In this document: piece by piece, positions 28,888 to 43,814 of the stretch | Position numbering within the stretch: position 1 is the stretch's first letter | How the letters are laid out: each line of letters starts with the position of its first letter | Origin: Rhopalosiphum padi | Taxonomy: Eukaryota; Arthropoda; Insecta; Hemiptera; Aphididae | Assembly (NCBI RefSeq): GCF_020882245.1 | Contig: NC_083597.1 | Location: forward strand, 49,082,152 to 49,146,151 | Length of the DNA stretch: 64,000 nucleotides | Direction of reading: 5' to 3' | Notes under the pieces: generated by a model | Told to the model about the DNA's origin: nothing | The model's database searches: none | The model's input: only the letters and a program-made list of their open reading frames with translations | Made by a program: the position numbers and the translations under genes

Positions 28888-31800
28888 TTCTTAGAAAAAC
28901 CCATAAAATTCCTCCATATTTCCATTAAAAGCAGTAAAAATACATATATTTCATTAAAAATAATTAAAATTCCTCCGTATTCCCATTAAATAAGGGTAAA
29001 TATTTATAAAATAGTTAAAATTCCTCCGTTTTCCCATTATATAACAATAAATATTTATAAAATGGTTAAAATTCCTCCATATTTCTATTAAAATGCCATA
29101 AATATTCTTATATTTCATTAAAATACTCCTTATTTCCTTCAAAATCCGTTTAAATAAATACATTTCTTTAAAAACGATTAAAAATCCTCAATATTCCCAT
29201 AATATAGCGGTAAATATCCATAACATTATTAATATTCCTCCATATTTCCAATATAAAATAGTAAAAATATATATATTTCATTAAAAATAATTAAAATTCC
29301 TCCATATTTCCATTAAAATGCCGTAAATATCCTTATATTTCATTATAATCATCCATATTTCTATTAAAATGCCGTAAATATCCATATAATTCATTAAAAT
29401 CCTCCATATTTCCATTAAAATGCCGTAAATATCCTTATATTTCATTATAATCATCCATATTTCTATTAAAATGCCGTAAATATCCATATAATTCATTAAA
29501 ATCCTCCATATTTCCATTAAAATGCCGTAAATATCCATATATTTCATTAAATTCCTCCATATTTCTAATAAAATGCCGTAAATATCCATTTAATCTATTA
29601 AAATCCTGCATATTTCCATTAAACGCCGTAATTATCCACAAATTTCTTAGAAAAACCCATAAAATTCCTCCATATTTCCATTAAAAGCAGTAAAAATACA
29701 TATATTTCATTAAAAATAATATAAAATTCCTACGTATTCTCATTAAATAAAGGTAAATATTTATAAAATAATTAAAATTTCTCCGTATTTTCATTAAATA
29801 AGGGTAAATATTTATAAAATAGTTAAAATTCCTCCATATTTCCATAAAAAGCCGTAAATATTCAAAAATTTCTGAGAAAAACCTATATAATTCTTCCATA
29901 TTTCCATCAATAGCTGTAAAACCGTTAAAATTCCTCCATATTTCCATTAAAATGCCGTAAATATCCTTATATTTCATTATAATCCTCCATATTTCTATTA
30001 AAATGCAGTAAATATCCATATAATTCATTAAAATTCCTCCATATTTCCATTAAAATGCCATTAATATCATTAAATTTTATTAAAATTCCTCCAAATATCC
30101 ATTAAAATGCCGTAAATATCCATAAAATTCATAAAATTCCTCCATATTTCCATTAAAAGCCGTAATAAATATAAAGATTTCATTAAAAACAATTAAAACT
30201 CCTCCATATTCCCATTAAATAGCGGTAAATATCCATAACATTCCCTTATAATAATGGTAATTATTTATATAATAGTTAAAATTCCTCCATATTTCAAAAA
30301 TAAAGTAAATATCCATATATTTCATTAAATTCCTCCATATTTCTAATAAAATGCCGTAAATATCCATTTAATCCATTAAAATCCTGCATATTTCCATTAA
30401 ACGCCGTAATTATCCACAAATTTCTTAGAAAAACCCATAAAATTCCTCCATATTTCCATTAAAAGCAGTAAAAATACATATATTTCATTAAAAATAATAT
30501 AAAATTCCTACGTATTCTCATTAAATAAAGGTAAATATTTATAAAATAATTAAAATTTCTCCGTATTTTCATTAAATAAGGGTAAATATTTATAAAATAG
30601 TTAAAATTCCTCCATATTTCCATAAAAAGCCGTAAATATTCAAAAATTTCTGAGAAAAACCTATATAATTCTTCCATATTTCCATCAATAGCTGTAAAAC
30701 CGTTAAAATTCCTCCATATTTCCATTAAAATGCCGTAAATATCCTTATATTTCATTATAATCCTCCATATTTCTATTAAAATGCAGTAAATATCCATATA
30801 ATTCATTAAAATTCCTCCATATTTCCATTAAAATGCCGTTAATATCCTTAAATTTTATTAAAATTCCTCCAAATATCCATTAAAATGCCGTAAATATCCA
30901 TAAAATTCATAAAATTCCTCCATATTTCCATTAAAAGCCGTAATAAATATATAGATTTCATTAAAAACAATTAAAACTCCTCCATATTCCCATTAAATAG
31001 CGGTAAATATCCATAACATTCCCTTATAATAATGGTAATTATTTATATAATAGTTAAAATTCCTCCATATTTCAAAAATAAAGTAAATATCCATATATTT
31101 CATTAAATTCCTCATATTTCTAATAAAATGCCGTAAATATCCATTTAATCCATTAAAATCCTGCATATTTCCATTAAACGCCGTAATTATCCACAAATTT
31201 CTTAGAAAAACCCATAAAATTCCTCCGTATTTCCATTAAAAGCAGTAAAAATACATATATTTCATTAAAAATAATATAAAATTCTTACGTATTCTTATTA
31301 AATAAAGGTAAATATTTATAAAATAATTAAAATTTCTCCGTATTTTCATTAAAATGCCGTAAATATCCTTATATTTCATTATAATCCTCCATATTTCTAT
31401 TAAAATGCAGTAAATATCCATATAATTCATTAAAATTCCTCCATATTTCCATTAAAATGCCGTTAATATCCTTATATTTTATTAAAATTCCTCCAAATAT
31501 CCATTAAAATGCCGTAAATATCCATAAAATTCATTAAAATCCTCCATATTTCCATTAAAAGCCGTAATAAATATATAGATTTCATTAAAAACAATTAAAA
31601 CTCCTCCATATTCCCATTATATAGCGGTAAATATCCATAACATTCCCTTATAATAATGGTAATTATTTATATAATAGTTAAAATTCCTCCATATTTCAAA
31701 AATAAAGTAAATATCCATATATTTCATTAAATTCCTCCATATTTCTAATAAAATGCCGTAAATATCCATTTAATCCATTAAAATCCTGCATATTTCCATT

Positions 31801-34800
31801 AAACGCCGTAATTATCCACAAATTTCTTAGAAAAACCCATAAAATTCCTCCATATTTCCATTAAAAGCAGTAAAAATACATATATTTCATTAAAAATAAT
31901 TAAAATTCCTCCGTATTCCCATTAAATAAGGGTAAATATTTATAAAATAGTTAAAATTCCTCCGTTTTCCCCATTATATAACAATAAATATTTATAAAAT
32001 GGTTAAAATTCCTCCATATTTCTATTAAAATGCCATAAATATTCTTATATTTCATTAAAATACTCCTTATTTCCTTCAAAATCCGTTTTAAATAAATACA
32101 TTTCTTTAAAAACGATTAAAAATCCTCAATATTCCCATAATATAGCGGTAAATATCCATAACATTATTAATATTCCTCCATATTTCCAATATAAAATAGT
32201 AAAAATATATATATTTCATTAAAAATAATTAAAATTCCTCCATATTTCCATTAAAATGCCGTAAATATCCTTATATTTCATTATAATCATCCATATTTCT
32301 ATTAAAATGCCGTAAATATCCATATAATTCATTAAAATCCTCCATATTTCCATTAAAATGCCGTAAATATCCTTATATTTCATTATAATCATCCATATTT
32401 CTATTAAAATGCCGTAAATATCCATATAATTCATTAAAATCCTCCATATTTCCATTAAAATGCCGTAAATATCCTTATATTTCATTATAATCCTCCATAT
32501 TTCTATTAAAATGCCGTAAATATCCATATAATTCATTAAAATCCTCCATATTTCCATTAAAATGCCGTAAATATCCATATATTTCATTAAATTCCTCCAT
32601 ATTTCTAATAAAATGCCGTAAATATCCATTTAATCTATTAAAATCCTGCATATTTCCATTAAACGCCGTAATTATCCACAAATTTCTTAGAAAAACCCAT
32701 AAAATTCCTCCATATTTCCATTAAAAGCAGTAAAAATACATATATTTCATTAAAAATAATATAAAATTCCTACGTATTCTCATTAAATAAAGGTAAATAT
32801 TTATAAAATAATTAAAATTTCTCCGTATTTTCATTAAATAAGGGTAAATATTTATAAAATAGTTAAAATTCCTCCATATTTCCATAAAAAGCCGTAAATA
32901 TTCAAAAATTTCTGAGAAAAACCTATATAATTCTTCCATATTTCCATCAATAGCTGTAAAACCGTTAAAATTCCTCCATATTTCCATTAAAATGCCGTAA
33001 ATATCCTTATATTTCATTATAATCCTCCATATTTCTATTAAAATGCAGTAAATATCCATATAATTCATTAAAATTCCTCCATATTTCCATTAAAATGCCG
33101 TTAATATCATTAAATTTTATTAAAATTCCTCCAAATATCCATTAAAATGCCGTAAATATCCATAAAATTCATAAAATTCCTCCATATTTCCATTAAAAGC
33201 CGTAATAAATATAAAGATTTCATTAAAAACAATTAAAACTCCTCCATATTCCCATTAAATAGCGGTAAATATCCATAACATTCCCTTATAATAATGGTAA
33301 TTATTTATATAATAGTTAAAATTCCTCCATATTTCAAAAATAAAGTAAATATCCATATATTTCATTAAATTCCTCCATATTTCTAATAAAATGCCGTAAA
33401 TATCCATTTAATCCATTAAAATCCTGCATATTTCCATTAAACGCCGTAATTATCCACAAATTTCTTAGAAAAACCCATAAAATTCCTCCATATTTCCATT
33501 AAAAGCAGTAAAAATACATATATTTCATTAAAAATAATTAAAATTCCTCCATATTTCCATTAAAATGCCGTAAATATCCTTATATTTCATTATAATCATC
33601 CATATTTCTATTAAAATGCCGTAAATATCCATATAATTCATTAAAATCCTCCATATTTCCATTAAAATGCCGTAAATATCCTTATATTTCATTATAATCA
33701 TCCATATTTCTATTAAAATGCCGTAAATATCCATATAATTCATTAAAATCCTCCATATTTCCATTAAAATGCCGTAAATATCCTTATATTTCATTATAAT
33801 CCTCCATATTTCTATTAAAATGCCGTAAATATCCATATAATTCATTAAAATCCTCCATATTTCCATTAAAATGCCGTAAATATCCATATATTTCATTAAA
33901 TTCCTCCATATTTCTAATAAAATGCCGTAAATATCCATTTAATCTATTAAAATCCTGCATATTTCCATTAAACGCCGTAATTATCCACAAATTTCTTAGA
34001 AAAACCCATAAAATTCCTCCATATTTCCATTAAAAGCAGTAAAAATACATATATTTCTTTAAAAATAATATAAAATTCCTACGTATTCTCATTAAATAAA
34101 GGTAAATATTTATAAAATAATTAAAATTTCTCCGTATTTTCATTAAATAAGGGTAAATATTTATAAAATAGTTAAAATTCCTCCATATTTCCATAAAAAG
34201 CCGTAAATATTCAAAAATTTCTGAGAAAAACCTATATAATTCTTCCATATTTCCATCAATAGCTGTAAAACCGTTAAAATTCCTCCATATTTCCATTAAA
34301 ATGCCGTAAATATCCTTATATTTCATTATAATCCTCCATATTTCTATTAAAATGCAGTAAATATCCATATAATTCATTAAAATTCCTCCATATTTCCATT
34401 AAAATGCCGTTAATATCCTTAAATTTTATTAAAATTCCTCCAAATATCCATTAAAATGCCGTAAATATCCATAAAATTCATAAAATTCCTCCATATTTCC
34501 ATTAAAAGCCGTAATAAATATATAGATTTCATTAAAAACAATTAAAACTCCTCCATATTCCCATTAAATAGCGGTAAATATCCATAACATTCCCTTATAA
34601 TAATGGTAATTATTTATATAATAGTTAAAATTCCTCCATATTTCAAAAATAAAGTAAATATCCATATATTTCATTAAATTCCTCCATATTTCTAATAAAA
34701 TGCCGTAAATATCCATTTAATCCATTAAAATCCTGCATATTTCCATTAAACGCCGTAATTATCCACAAATTTCTTAGAAAAACCCATAAAATTCCTCCAT

Positions 34801-37800
34801 ATTTCCATTAAAAGCAGTAAAAATACATATATTTCATTAAAAATAATTAAAATTCCTCCGTATTCCCATTAAATAAGGGTAAATATTTATAAAATAGTTA
34901 AAATTCCTCCGTTTTCCCATTATATAACAATAAATATTTATAAAATGGTTAAAATTCCTCCATATTTCTATTAAATGCCATAAATATTCTTATATTTCAT
35001 TAAAATACTCCTTATTTCCTTCAAAATCCGTTTAAATAAATACATTTCTTTAAAAACGATTAAAAATCCTCAATATTCCCATAATATAGCGGTAAATTTT
35101 CATAACATTATTAATATTCCTCCATATTTCCAATATAAAATAGTAAAAATATATATATTTCATTAAAAATAATTAAAATTCCACCATATTTCCATTAAAA
35201 TGCCGTAAATATCCTTATATTTCATTATAATCATCCATATTTCTATTAAAATGCAGTAAATATCCATATAATTCATTAAAATCCTCCATATTTCCATTAA
35301 AATGCCGTAAATATCCTTATATTTCATTATAATCCTCCATATTTCTATTAAAATGCCGTAAATATCCATATAATTCATTAAAATCCTCCATATTTCCATT
35401 AAAATGCCGTAAATATCCATATATTTCATTAAATTCCTCCATATTTCTAATAAAATGCCGTAAATATCCATTTAATCCATTAAAATCCTGCATATTTCCA
35501 TTAAACGCCGTAATTATCCACAAATTTCTTAGAAAAACCCATAAAATTCCTCCATATTTCCATTAAAAGCAGTAAAAATACATATATTTCATTAAAAATA
35601 ATATAAAATTCCTACGTATTCTCATTAAATAAAGGTAAATATTTATAAAATAATTAAAATTTCTCCGTATTTTCATTAAATAAGGGTAAATATTTATAAA
35701 ATAGTTAAAATTCCTCCATATTTCCATAAAAAGCCGTAAATATTCAAAAATTTCTGAGAAAAACCTATATAATTCTTCCATATTTCCATCAATAGCTGTA
35801 AAACCGTTAAAATTCCTCCATATTTCCATTAAAATGCCGTAAATATCCTTATATTTCATTATAATCCTCCATATTTCCATTAAAATGCCGTAAATATCCA
35901 TATAATTCATAAAAATCCTCCATATTTCCGTTATAATACGGTAAAAATACAAATATTTCATTAAAAATAATTAAAATTCCTCCATATTTCCATTAAAAGC
36001 AGTAAAAATACATATATTTCATTAAAAATAATATAAAATTCCTACGTATTCTCATTAAATAAAGGTAAATATTTATAAAATAATTAAAATTTCTCCGTAT
36101 TTTCATTAAATAAGGGTAAATATTTATAAAATAGTTAAAATTCCTCCATATTTCCATAAAAAGCCGTAAATATTCAAAAATTTCTGAGAAAAACCTATAT
36201 AATTCTTCCATATTTCCATCAATAGCTGTAAAACCGTTAAAATTCCTCCATATTTCCATTAAAATGCCGTAAATATCCTTATATTTCATTATAATCCTGC
36301 ATATTTCCATTAAACGCCGTAATTATCCACAAATTTCTTAGAAAAACCCATAAAATTCCTCCATATTTCCATTAAAAGCAGTAAAAATACATATATTTCA
36401 TTAAAAATAATATAAAATTCCTACGTATTCTCATTAAATAAAGGTAAATATTTATAAAATAATTAAAATTTCTCCGTATTTTCATTAAATAAGGGTAAAT
36501 ATTTATAAAATAGTTAAAATTCCTCCATATTTCCATAAAAAGCCGTAAATATTCAAAAATTTCTGAGAAAAACCTATATAATTCTTCCATATTTCCATCA
36601 ATAGCTGTAAAACCGTTAAAATTCCTCCATATTTCCATTAAAATGCCGTAAATATCCTTATATTTCATTATAATCCTCCATATTTCTATTAAAATGCAGT
36701 AAATATCCATATAATTCATTAAAATTCCTCCATATTTCCATTAAAATGCCGTTAATATCCTTAAATTTTATTAAAATTCCTCCAAATATCCATTAAAATG
36801 CCGTAAATATCCATAAAATTCATAAAATTCCTCCATATTTCCATTAAAAGCCGTAATAAATATATAGATTTCATTAAAAACAATTAAAACTCCTCCATAT
36901 TCCCATTAAATAGCGGTAAATATCCATAACATTCCCTTATAATAATGGTAATTATTTATATAATAGTTAAAATTCCTCCATATTTCAAAAATAAAGTAAA
37001 TATCCATATATTTCATTAAATTCCTCCATATTTCTAATAAAATGCCGTAAATATCCATTTAATCCATTAAAATCCTGCATATTTCCATTAAACGCCGTAA
37101 TTATCCACAAATTTCTTAGAAAAACCCATAAAATTCCTCCGTATTTCCATTAAAAGCAGTAAAAATACATATATTTCATTAAAAATAATATAAAATTCTT
37201 ACGTATTCTTATTAAATAAAGGTAAATATTTATAAAATAATTAAAATTTCTCCGTATTTTCATTAAATAAGGGTAAATATTTATAAAATAGTTAAATTTC
37301 CATATTTCCATAAAAAGCCGTAAATATTCAAAAATTTCTGAGAAAAACCTATATAATTCTTCCATATTTCCATCAATAGCTGTAAAACCGTTAAAATTCC
37401 TCCATATTTCCATTAAAATGCCGTAAATATCCTTATATTTCATTATAATCCTCCATATTTCTATTAAAATGCAGTAAATATCCATATAATTCATTAAAAT
37501 TCCTCCATATTTCCATTAAAATGCCGTTAATATCATTAAATTTTATTAAAATTCCTCCAAATATCCATTAAAATGCCGTAAATATCCATAAAATTCATAA
37601 AATTCCTCCATATTTCCATTAAAAGCCGTAATAAATATAAAGATTTCATTAAAAACAATTAAAACTCCTCCATATTCCCATTAAATAGCGGTAAATATCC
37701 ATAACATTCCCTTATAATAATGGTAATTATTTATATAATAGTTAAAATTCCTCCATATTTCAAAAATAAAGTAAATATCCATATATTTCATTAAATTCCT

Positions 37801-40800
37801 CCATATTTCTAATAAAATGCCGTAAATATCCATTTAATCCATTAAAATCCTGCATATTTCCATTAAACGCCGTAATTATCCACAAATTTCTTAGAAAAAC
37901 CCATAAAATTCCTCCATATTTCCATTAAAAGCAGTAAAAATACATATATTTCATTAAAAATAATTAAAATTCCTCCGTATTCCCATTAAATAAGGGTAAA
38001 TATTTATAAAATAGTTAAAATTCCTCCGTTTTCCCATTATATAACAATAAATATTTATAAAATGGTTAAAATTCCTCCATATTTCTATTAAAATGCCATA
38101 AATATTCTTATATTTCATTAAAATACTCCTTATTTCCTTCAAAATCCGTTTAAATAAATACATTTCTTTAAAAACGATTAAAAATCCTCAATATTCCCAT
38201 AATATAGCGGTAAATATCCATAACATTATTAATATTCCTCCATATTTCCAATATAAAATAGTAAAAATATATATATTTCATTAAAAATAATTAAAATTCC
38301 TCCATATTTCCATTAAAATGCCGTAAATATCCTTATATTTCATTATAATCATCCATATTTCTATTAAAATGCCGTAAATATCCATATAATTCATTAAAAT
38401 CCTCCATATTTCCATTAAAATGCCGTAAATATCCTTATATTTCATTATAATCATCCATATTTCTATTAAAATGCCGTAAATATCCATAAAATTCATTAAA
38501 ATCCTCCATATTTCCATTAAAATGCCGTAAATATCCTTATATTACATAATAATCCTCCATATTTCTATTAAAATGCCGTAAATATCCATATAATTCATTG
38601 AAATCCTCCATATTTCCATTAAAATGCCGTAAATATCCATATATTTCATTAAATTCCTCCATATTTCTAATAAAATGCCGTAAATATCCATTTAATCTAT
38701 TAAAATCCTGCATATTTCCATTAAACGCCGTAATTATCCACAAATTTCTTAGAAAAACCCATAAAATTCCTCCATATTTCCATTAAAAGCAGTAAAAATA
38801 CATATATTTCATTAAAAATAATATAAAATTCCTACGTATTCTCATTAAATAAAGGTAAATATTTATAAAATAATTAAAATTTCTCCGTATTTTCATTAAA
38901 TAAGGGTAAATATTTATAAAATAGTTAAAATTCCTCCATATTTCCATAAAAAGCCGTAAATATTCAAAAATTTCTGAGAAAAACCTATATAATTCTTCCA
39001 TATTTCCATCAATAGCTGTAAAACCGTTAAAATTCCTCCATATTTCCATTAAAATGCCGTAAATATCCTTATATTTCATTATAATCCTCCATATTTCTAT
39101 TAAAATGCAGTAAATATCCATATAATTCATTAAAATTCCTCTATATTTCCATTAAAATGCCGTTAATATCCTTATATTTTATTAAAATTCCTCCAAATAT
39201 CCATTAAAATGCCGTAAATATCCATAAAATTCATTAAAATCCTCCATATTTCCATTAAAAGCCTTAATAAATATATAGATTTCATTAAAAACAATTAAAA
39301 CTCCTCCATATTCCCATTATATAGCGGTAAATATCCATAACATTCCCTTATAATAATGGTAATTATTTATATAATAGTTAAAATTCCTCCATATTTCAAA
39401 AATAAAGTAAATATCCATATATTTCATTAAATTCCTCCATATTTCTAATAAAATGCCGTAAATATCCATTTAATCCATTAAAATCCTGCATATTTCCATT
39501 AAACGCCGTAATTATCCACAAATTTCTTAGAAAAACCCATAAAATTCCTCCATATTTCCATTAAAAGCAGTAAAAATTCATATATTTCATTAAAAATAAT
39601 TAAAATTCCTCCGTATTCCCATTAAATAAGGGTAAATATTTATAAAATAGTTAAAATTCCTCCGTTTTCCCATTATATAACAATAAATATTTATAAAATG
39701 GTTAAAATTCCTCCATATTTCTATTAAAATGCCATAAATATTCTTATATTTCATTAAAATACTCCTTATTTCCTTCAAAATCCGTTTAAATAAATACATT
39801 TCTTTAAAAACGATTAAAAATCCTCAATATTCCCATAATATAGCGGTAAATATCCATAACATTATTAATATTCCTCCATATTTCCAATATAAAATAGTAA
39901 AAATATATATATTTCATTAAAAATAATTAAAATTCCTCCATATTTCCATTAAAATGCCGTAAATATCCTTATATTTCATTATAATCATCCATATTTCTAT
40001 TAAAATGCCGTAAATATCCATATAATTCATTAAAATCCTCCATATTTCCATTAAAATGCCGTAAATTTCCTTATATTTCATTATAATCATCCATATTTCT
40101 ATTAAAATGCCGTAAATATCCATATAATTCATTAAAATCCTCCATATTTCCATTAAAATGCCGTAAATATCCTTATATTTCATTATAATCATCCATATTT
40201 CTATTAAAATGCCGTAAATATCCATATAATTCATTAAAATCCTCCATATTTCCATTAAAATGCCGTAAATATCCTTATATTTCATAATAATCCTCCATAT
40301 TTCTATTAAAATGCCGTAAATATCCATATAATTCATTGAAATCCTCCATATTTCCATTAAAATGCCGTAAATATCCATATATTTCATTAAATTCCTCCAT
40401 ATTTCTAATAAAATGCCGTAAATATCCATTTAATCTATTAAAATCCTGCATATTTCCATTAAACGCCGTAATTATCCACAAATTTCTTAGAAAAACCCAT
40501 AAAATTCCTCCATATTTCCATTAAAAGCAGTAAAAATACATATATTTCATTAAAAATAATATAAAATTCCTACGTATTCTCATTAAATAAAGGTAAATAT
40601 TTATAAAATAATTAAAATTTCTCCGTATTTTCATTAAATAAGGGTAAATATTTATAAAATAGTTAAAATTCCTCCATATTTCCATAAAAAGCCGTAAATA
40701 TTCAAAAATTTCTGAGAAAAACCTATATAATTCTTCCATATTTCCATCAATAGCTGTAAAACCGTTAAAATTCCTCCATATTTCCATTAAAATGCCGTAA

Positions 40801-41157
40801 ATATCCTTATATTTCATTATAATCCTCCATATTTCTATTAAAATGCAGTAAATATCCATAAAATTCATTAAAATCCTCCATATTTCCATTAAAAGCCGTA
40901 ATAAATATATAGATTTCATTAAAAACAATTAAAACTCCTCCATATTCCCATTATATAGCGGTAAATATCCATAACATTCCCTTATAATAATGGTAATTAT
41001 TTATATAATAGTTAAAATTCCTCCATATTTCAAAAATAAAGTAAATATCCATATATTTCATTAAATTCCTCCATATTTCTAATAAAATGCCGTAAATATC
41101 CATTTAATCCATTAAAATCCTGCATATTTCCATTAAACGCCGTAATTATCCACAAAT
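28888..41157. repeat. Mosaic satellite domain with mixed sub-block order
   Basis: Landmark spacings here run 756, 778, 777, 625, 860, 778, 531, 778, 755, 809, 778, 775, 858, 778, 960 and 674 bp. The same sub-block types as in the core are present but reordered, truncated or expanded. Visible events include a 1-base loss (CCTCATATTTC near 31,112), a 1-base gain (TTTTCCCCATT near 31,966) and a run of extra dimers at 39,917-40,429. No unique sequence interrupts it. Confidence 0.85.
34771..36295. repeat. Dispersed satellite block, third copy, extended to about 1.5 kb
   Basis: Corresponds to 11,471-12,995 at a constant offset of 23,300 bp, including the shared variants CTATTAAATGCC, GTAAATTTTCATAAC, CCACCATATTTCC and the CCGTTATAATACGG stretch. 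The match breaks at about 36,296, where this copy reads ATAATCCTGCATA and the other reads ATAATCCTCCATA. Confidence 0.85.
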
Positions 41158-43814
41158 TTCTTAGAAAAACCCATAAAATTCCTCCATATTTCCATTAAAA
41201 GCAGTAAAAATTCATATATTTCATTAAAAATAATTAAAATTCCTCCGTATTCCCATTAAATAAGGGTAAATATTTATAAAATAGTTAAAATTCCTCCGTT
41301 TTCCCATTATATAACAATAAATATTTATAAAATGGTTAAAATTCCTCCATATTTCTATTAAAATGCCATAAATATTCTTATATTTCATTAAAATACTCCT
41401 TATTTCCTTCAAAATCCGTTTAAATAAATACATTTCTTTAAAAACGATTAAAAATCCTCAATATTCCCATAATATAGCGGTAAATATCCATAACATTATT
41501 AATATTCCTCCATATTTCCAATATAAAATAGTAAAAATATATATATTTCATTAAAAATAATTAAAATTCCTCCATATTTCCATTAAAATGCCGTAAATAT
41601 CCTTATATTTCATTATAATCATCCATATTTCTATTAAAATGCCGTAAATATCCATATAATTCATTAAAATCCTCCATATTTCCATTAAAATGCCGTAAAT
41701 TTCCTTATATTTCATTATAATCCTCCATATTTCTATTAAAATGCCGTAAATATCCATATAATTCATAAAAATCCTCCATATTTCCGTTATAATACGGTAA
41801 AAATACAAATATTTCATTAAAAATAATTAAAATTCCTCCATATTTCCATTAAAAGCAGTAAAAATACATATATTTCATTAAAAATAATATAAAATTCCTA
41901 CGTATTCTCATTAAATAAAGGTAAATACTTATAAAATAATTAAAATTTCTCCGTATTTTCATTAAATAAGGGTAAATATTTATAAAATAGTTAAAATTCC
42001 TCCATATTTCCATAAAAAGCCGTAAATATTCAAAAATTTCTGAGAAAAACCTATATAATTCTTCCATATTTCCATCAATAGCTGTAAAACCGTTAAAATT
42101 CCTCCATATTTCCATTAAAATGCCGTTAATATCCTTATATTTTATTAAAATTCCTCCAAATATCCATTAAAATGCCGTAAATATCCATAAAATTCATTAA
42201 AATCCTCCATATTTCCATTAAAAGCCGTAATAAATATATAGATTTCATTAAAAACAATTAAAACTCCTCCATATTCCCATTATATAGCGGTAAATATCCA
42301 TAACATTCCCTTATAATAATGGTAATTATTTATATAATAGTTAAAATTCCTCCATATTTCAAAAATAAAGTAAATATCCATATATTTCATTAAATTCCTC
42401 CATATTTCTAATAAAATGCCGTAAATATCCATTTAATCCATTAAAATCCTGCATATTTCCATTAAACGCCGTAATTATCCACAAATTTCTTAGAAAAACC
42501 CATAAAATTCCTCCATATTTCCATTAAAAGCAGTAAAAATTCATATATTTCATTAAAAATAATTAAAATTCCTCCGTATTCCCATTAAATAAGGGTAAAT
42601 ATTTATAAAATAGTTAAAATTCCTCCGTTTTCCCATTATATAACAATAAATATTTATAAAATGGTTAAAATTCCTCCATATTTCTATTAAAATGCCATAA
42701 ATATTCTTATATTTCATTAAAATACTCCTTATTTCCTTCAAAATCCGTTTAAATAAATACATTTCTTTAAAAACGATTAAAAATCCTCAATATTCCCATA
42801 ATATAGCGGTAAATATCCATAACATTATTAATATTCCTCCATATTTCCAATATAAAATAGTAAAAATATATATATTTCATTAAAAATAATTAAAATTCCT
42901 CCATATTTCCATTAAAATGCCGTAAATATCCTTATATTTCATTATAATCATCCATATTTCTATTAAAATGCCGTAAATATCCATATAATTCATTAAAATC
43001 CTCCATATTTCCATTAAAATGCCGTAAATTTCCTTATATTTCATTATAATCCTCCATATTTCTATTAAAATGCCGTAAATATCCATATAATTCATAAAAA
43101 TCCTCCATATTTCCGTTATAATACGGTAAAAATACAAATATTTCATTAAAAATAATTAAAATTCCTCCATATTTCCATTAAAAGCAGTAAAAATACATAT
43201 ATTTCATTAAAAATAATATAAAATTCCTACGTATTCTCATTAAATAAAGGTAAATACTTATAAAATAATTAAAATTTCTCCGTATTTTCATTAAATAAGG
43301 GTAAATATTTATAAAATAGTTAAAATTCCTCCATATTTCCATAAAAAGCCGTAAATATTCAAAAATTTCTGAGAAAAACCTATATAATTCTTCCATATTT
43401 CCATCAATAGCTGTAAAACCGTTAAAATTCCTCCATATTTCCATTAAAATGCCGTAAATATCCTTATATTTCATTATAATCCTCCATATTTCCATTAAAA
43501 TGCCGTAAATATCCATAAAATTCATTAAAATCCTCCATATTTCCATTAAAAGCCGTAATAAATATATAGATTTCATTAAAAACAATTAAAACTCCTCCAT
43601 ATTCCCATTATATAGCGGTAAATATCCATAACATTCCCTTATAATAATGGTAATTATTTATATAATAGTTAAAATTCCTCCATATTTCAAAAATAAAGTA
43701 AATATCCATATATTTCATTAAATTCCTCCATATTTCTAATAAAATGCCGTAAATATCCATTTAATCCATTAAAATCCTGCATATTTCCATTAAACGCCGT
43801 AATTATCCACAAAT
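41158..43814. repeat. 1.33-kb higher-order repeat, two consecutive copies
   Basis: Landmarks at 41158, 42487 and 43815 are 1329 and 1328 bp apart. Both copies share a CCGTAAATTTCC variant (near 41,695 and 43,024) and a CCGTTATAATACGG stretch (near 41,783 and 43,112). A related third unit follows but diverges after about 44.9 kb. This register differs from the 2.41-kb core, so at least two independent amplifications are present in the array. Confidence 0.83.
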
